Assembly: GCA_028829895.1 (NCBI GenBank) | Contig: CM054177.1 | Coordinates: forward strand, 52,821,164-52,885,163 | Origin: Sinotaia quadrata | Taxonomy: Eukaryota; Mollusca; Gastropoda; Architaenioglossa; Viviparidae | Reading direction: 5' to 3' | DNA: 64,000 nt | Shown here: in pieces, positions 63,996 to 64,000 of the stretch | Layout: each line of letters starts with the position of its first letter | How positions within the stretch are numbered: position 1 is the stretch's first letter | Notes under the pieces: model-generated | Seen by the model: the letters and a program-made list of their open reading frames with translations, nothing else | Database searches by the model: none | Told to the model about the DNA's origin: nothing | Program-made: the position numbers and the translations under genes

Positions 63996-64000
63996 AAAGG

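Overview
The window is AT-rich, intron-bearing animal DNA, most likely from a lophotrochozoan and probably a mollusc. That placement is inferred from one split neurotransmitter-receptor gene and from the very high density of minisatellites. There is nothing bacterial here: no operons, ribosome binding sites, rRNA or CRISPR. I found no tRNA gene.

The main host gene lies on the minus strand between 37156 and 7716 and runs off the left edge. It encodes a nicotinic acetylcholine receptor alpha-type subunit. Seven coding exons can be placed by splice sites, reading phase and family motifs: 36947-37156 (start codon, signal peptide, N-terminal helix), 21423-21467 (45 bp), 17172-17281 (110 bp), 15747-16056 (Cys-loop), 10871-11132 (vicinal Cys pair, TM1, TM2), 8362-8546 (TM3) and 7716-7910 (cytoplasmic loop with MA helix). 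They join in frame to 439 codons. The TM4 exon was not found and should lie left of position 1.

The introns and flanks hold more than fifty tandem arrays with units from 2 to about 96 bp. They also hold one dispersed repeat family (three copies near 5.9, 11.5 and 39.6 kb), two decayed non-LTR retrotransposon fragments (9.3-10.0 kb plus strand, 28.8-29.1 kb minus strand) and a likely hAT transposon remnant (53.05-53.4 kb). Most other open frames arise because a repeat unit is a multiple of three or lacks stops; they are not genes.

At 55117-62812 sits a complete, very young LTR retrotransposon: two LTRs of 1686 bp with no difference that I could see, a 5-bp target duplication (CAATA), a primer-binding-site candidate, a polypurine tract preceded by a 14-bp-stem hairpin, and one intact 998-codon frame. 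That frame has a Gag-leader-like N-terminus but no recognisable capsid, zinc knuckle, protease, reverse transcriptase, RNase H or integrase. It looks like a recently mobile non-autonomous element with an unrecognised protein, and it is the best candidate here for something undescribed.

A second theme is the relation between exon ends and repeats. Intron 3 of the receptor gene seems to be built largely of degenerate ~30-36 bp copies of the exon 3/intron 3 junction. The exon 6 donor is duplicated once downstream. The exon 7 donor runs straight into a tetranucleotide microsatellite. The exon 2 donor is followed within about 10 nt by a 54-bp array.
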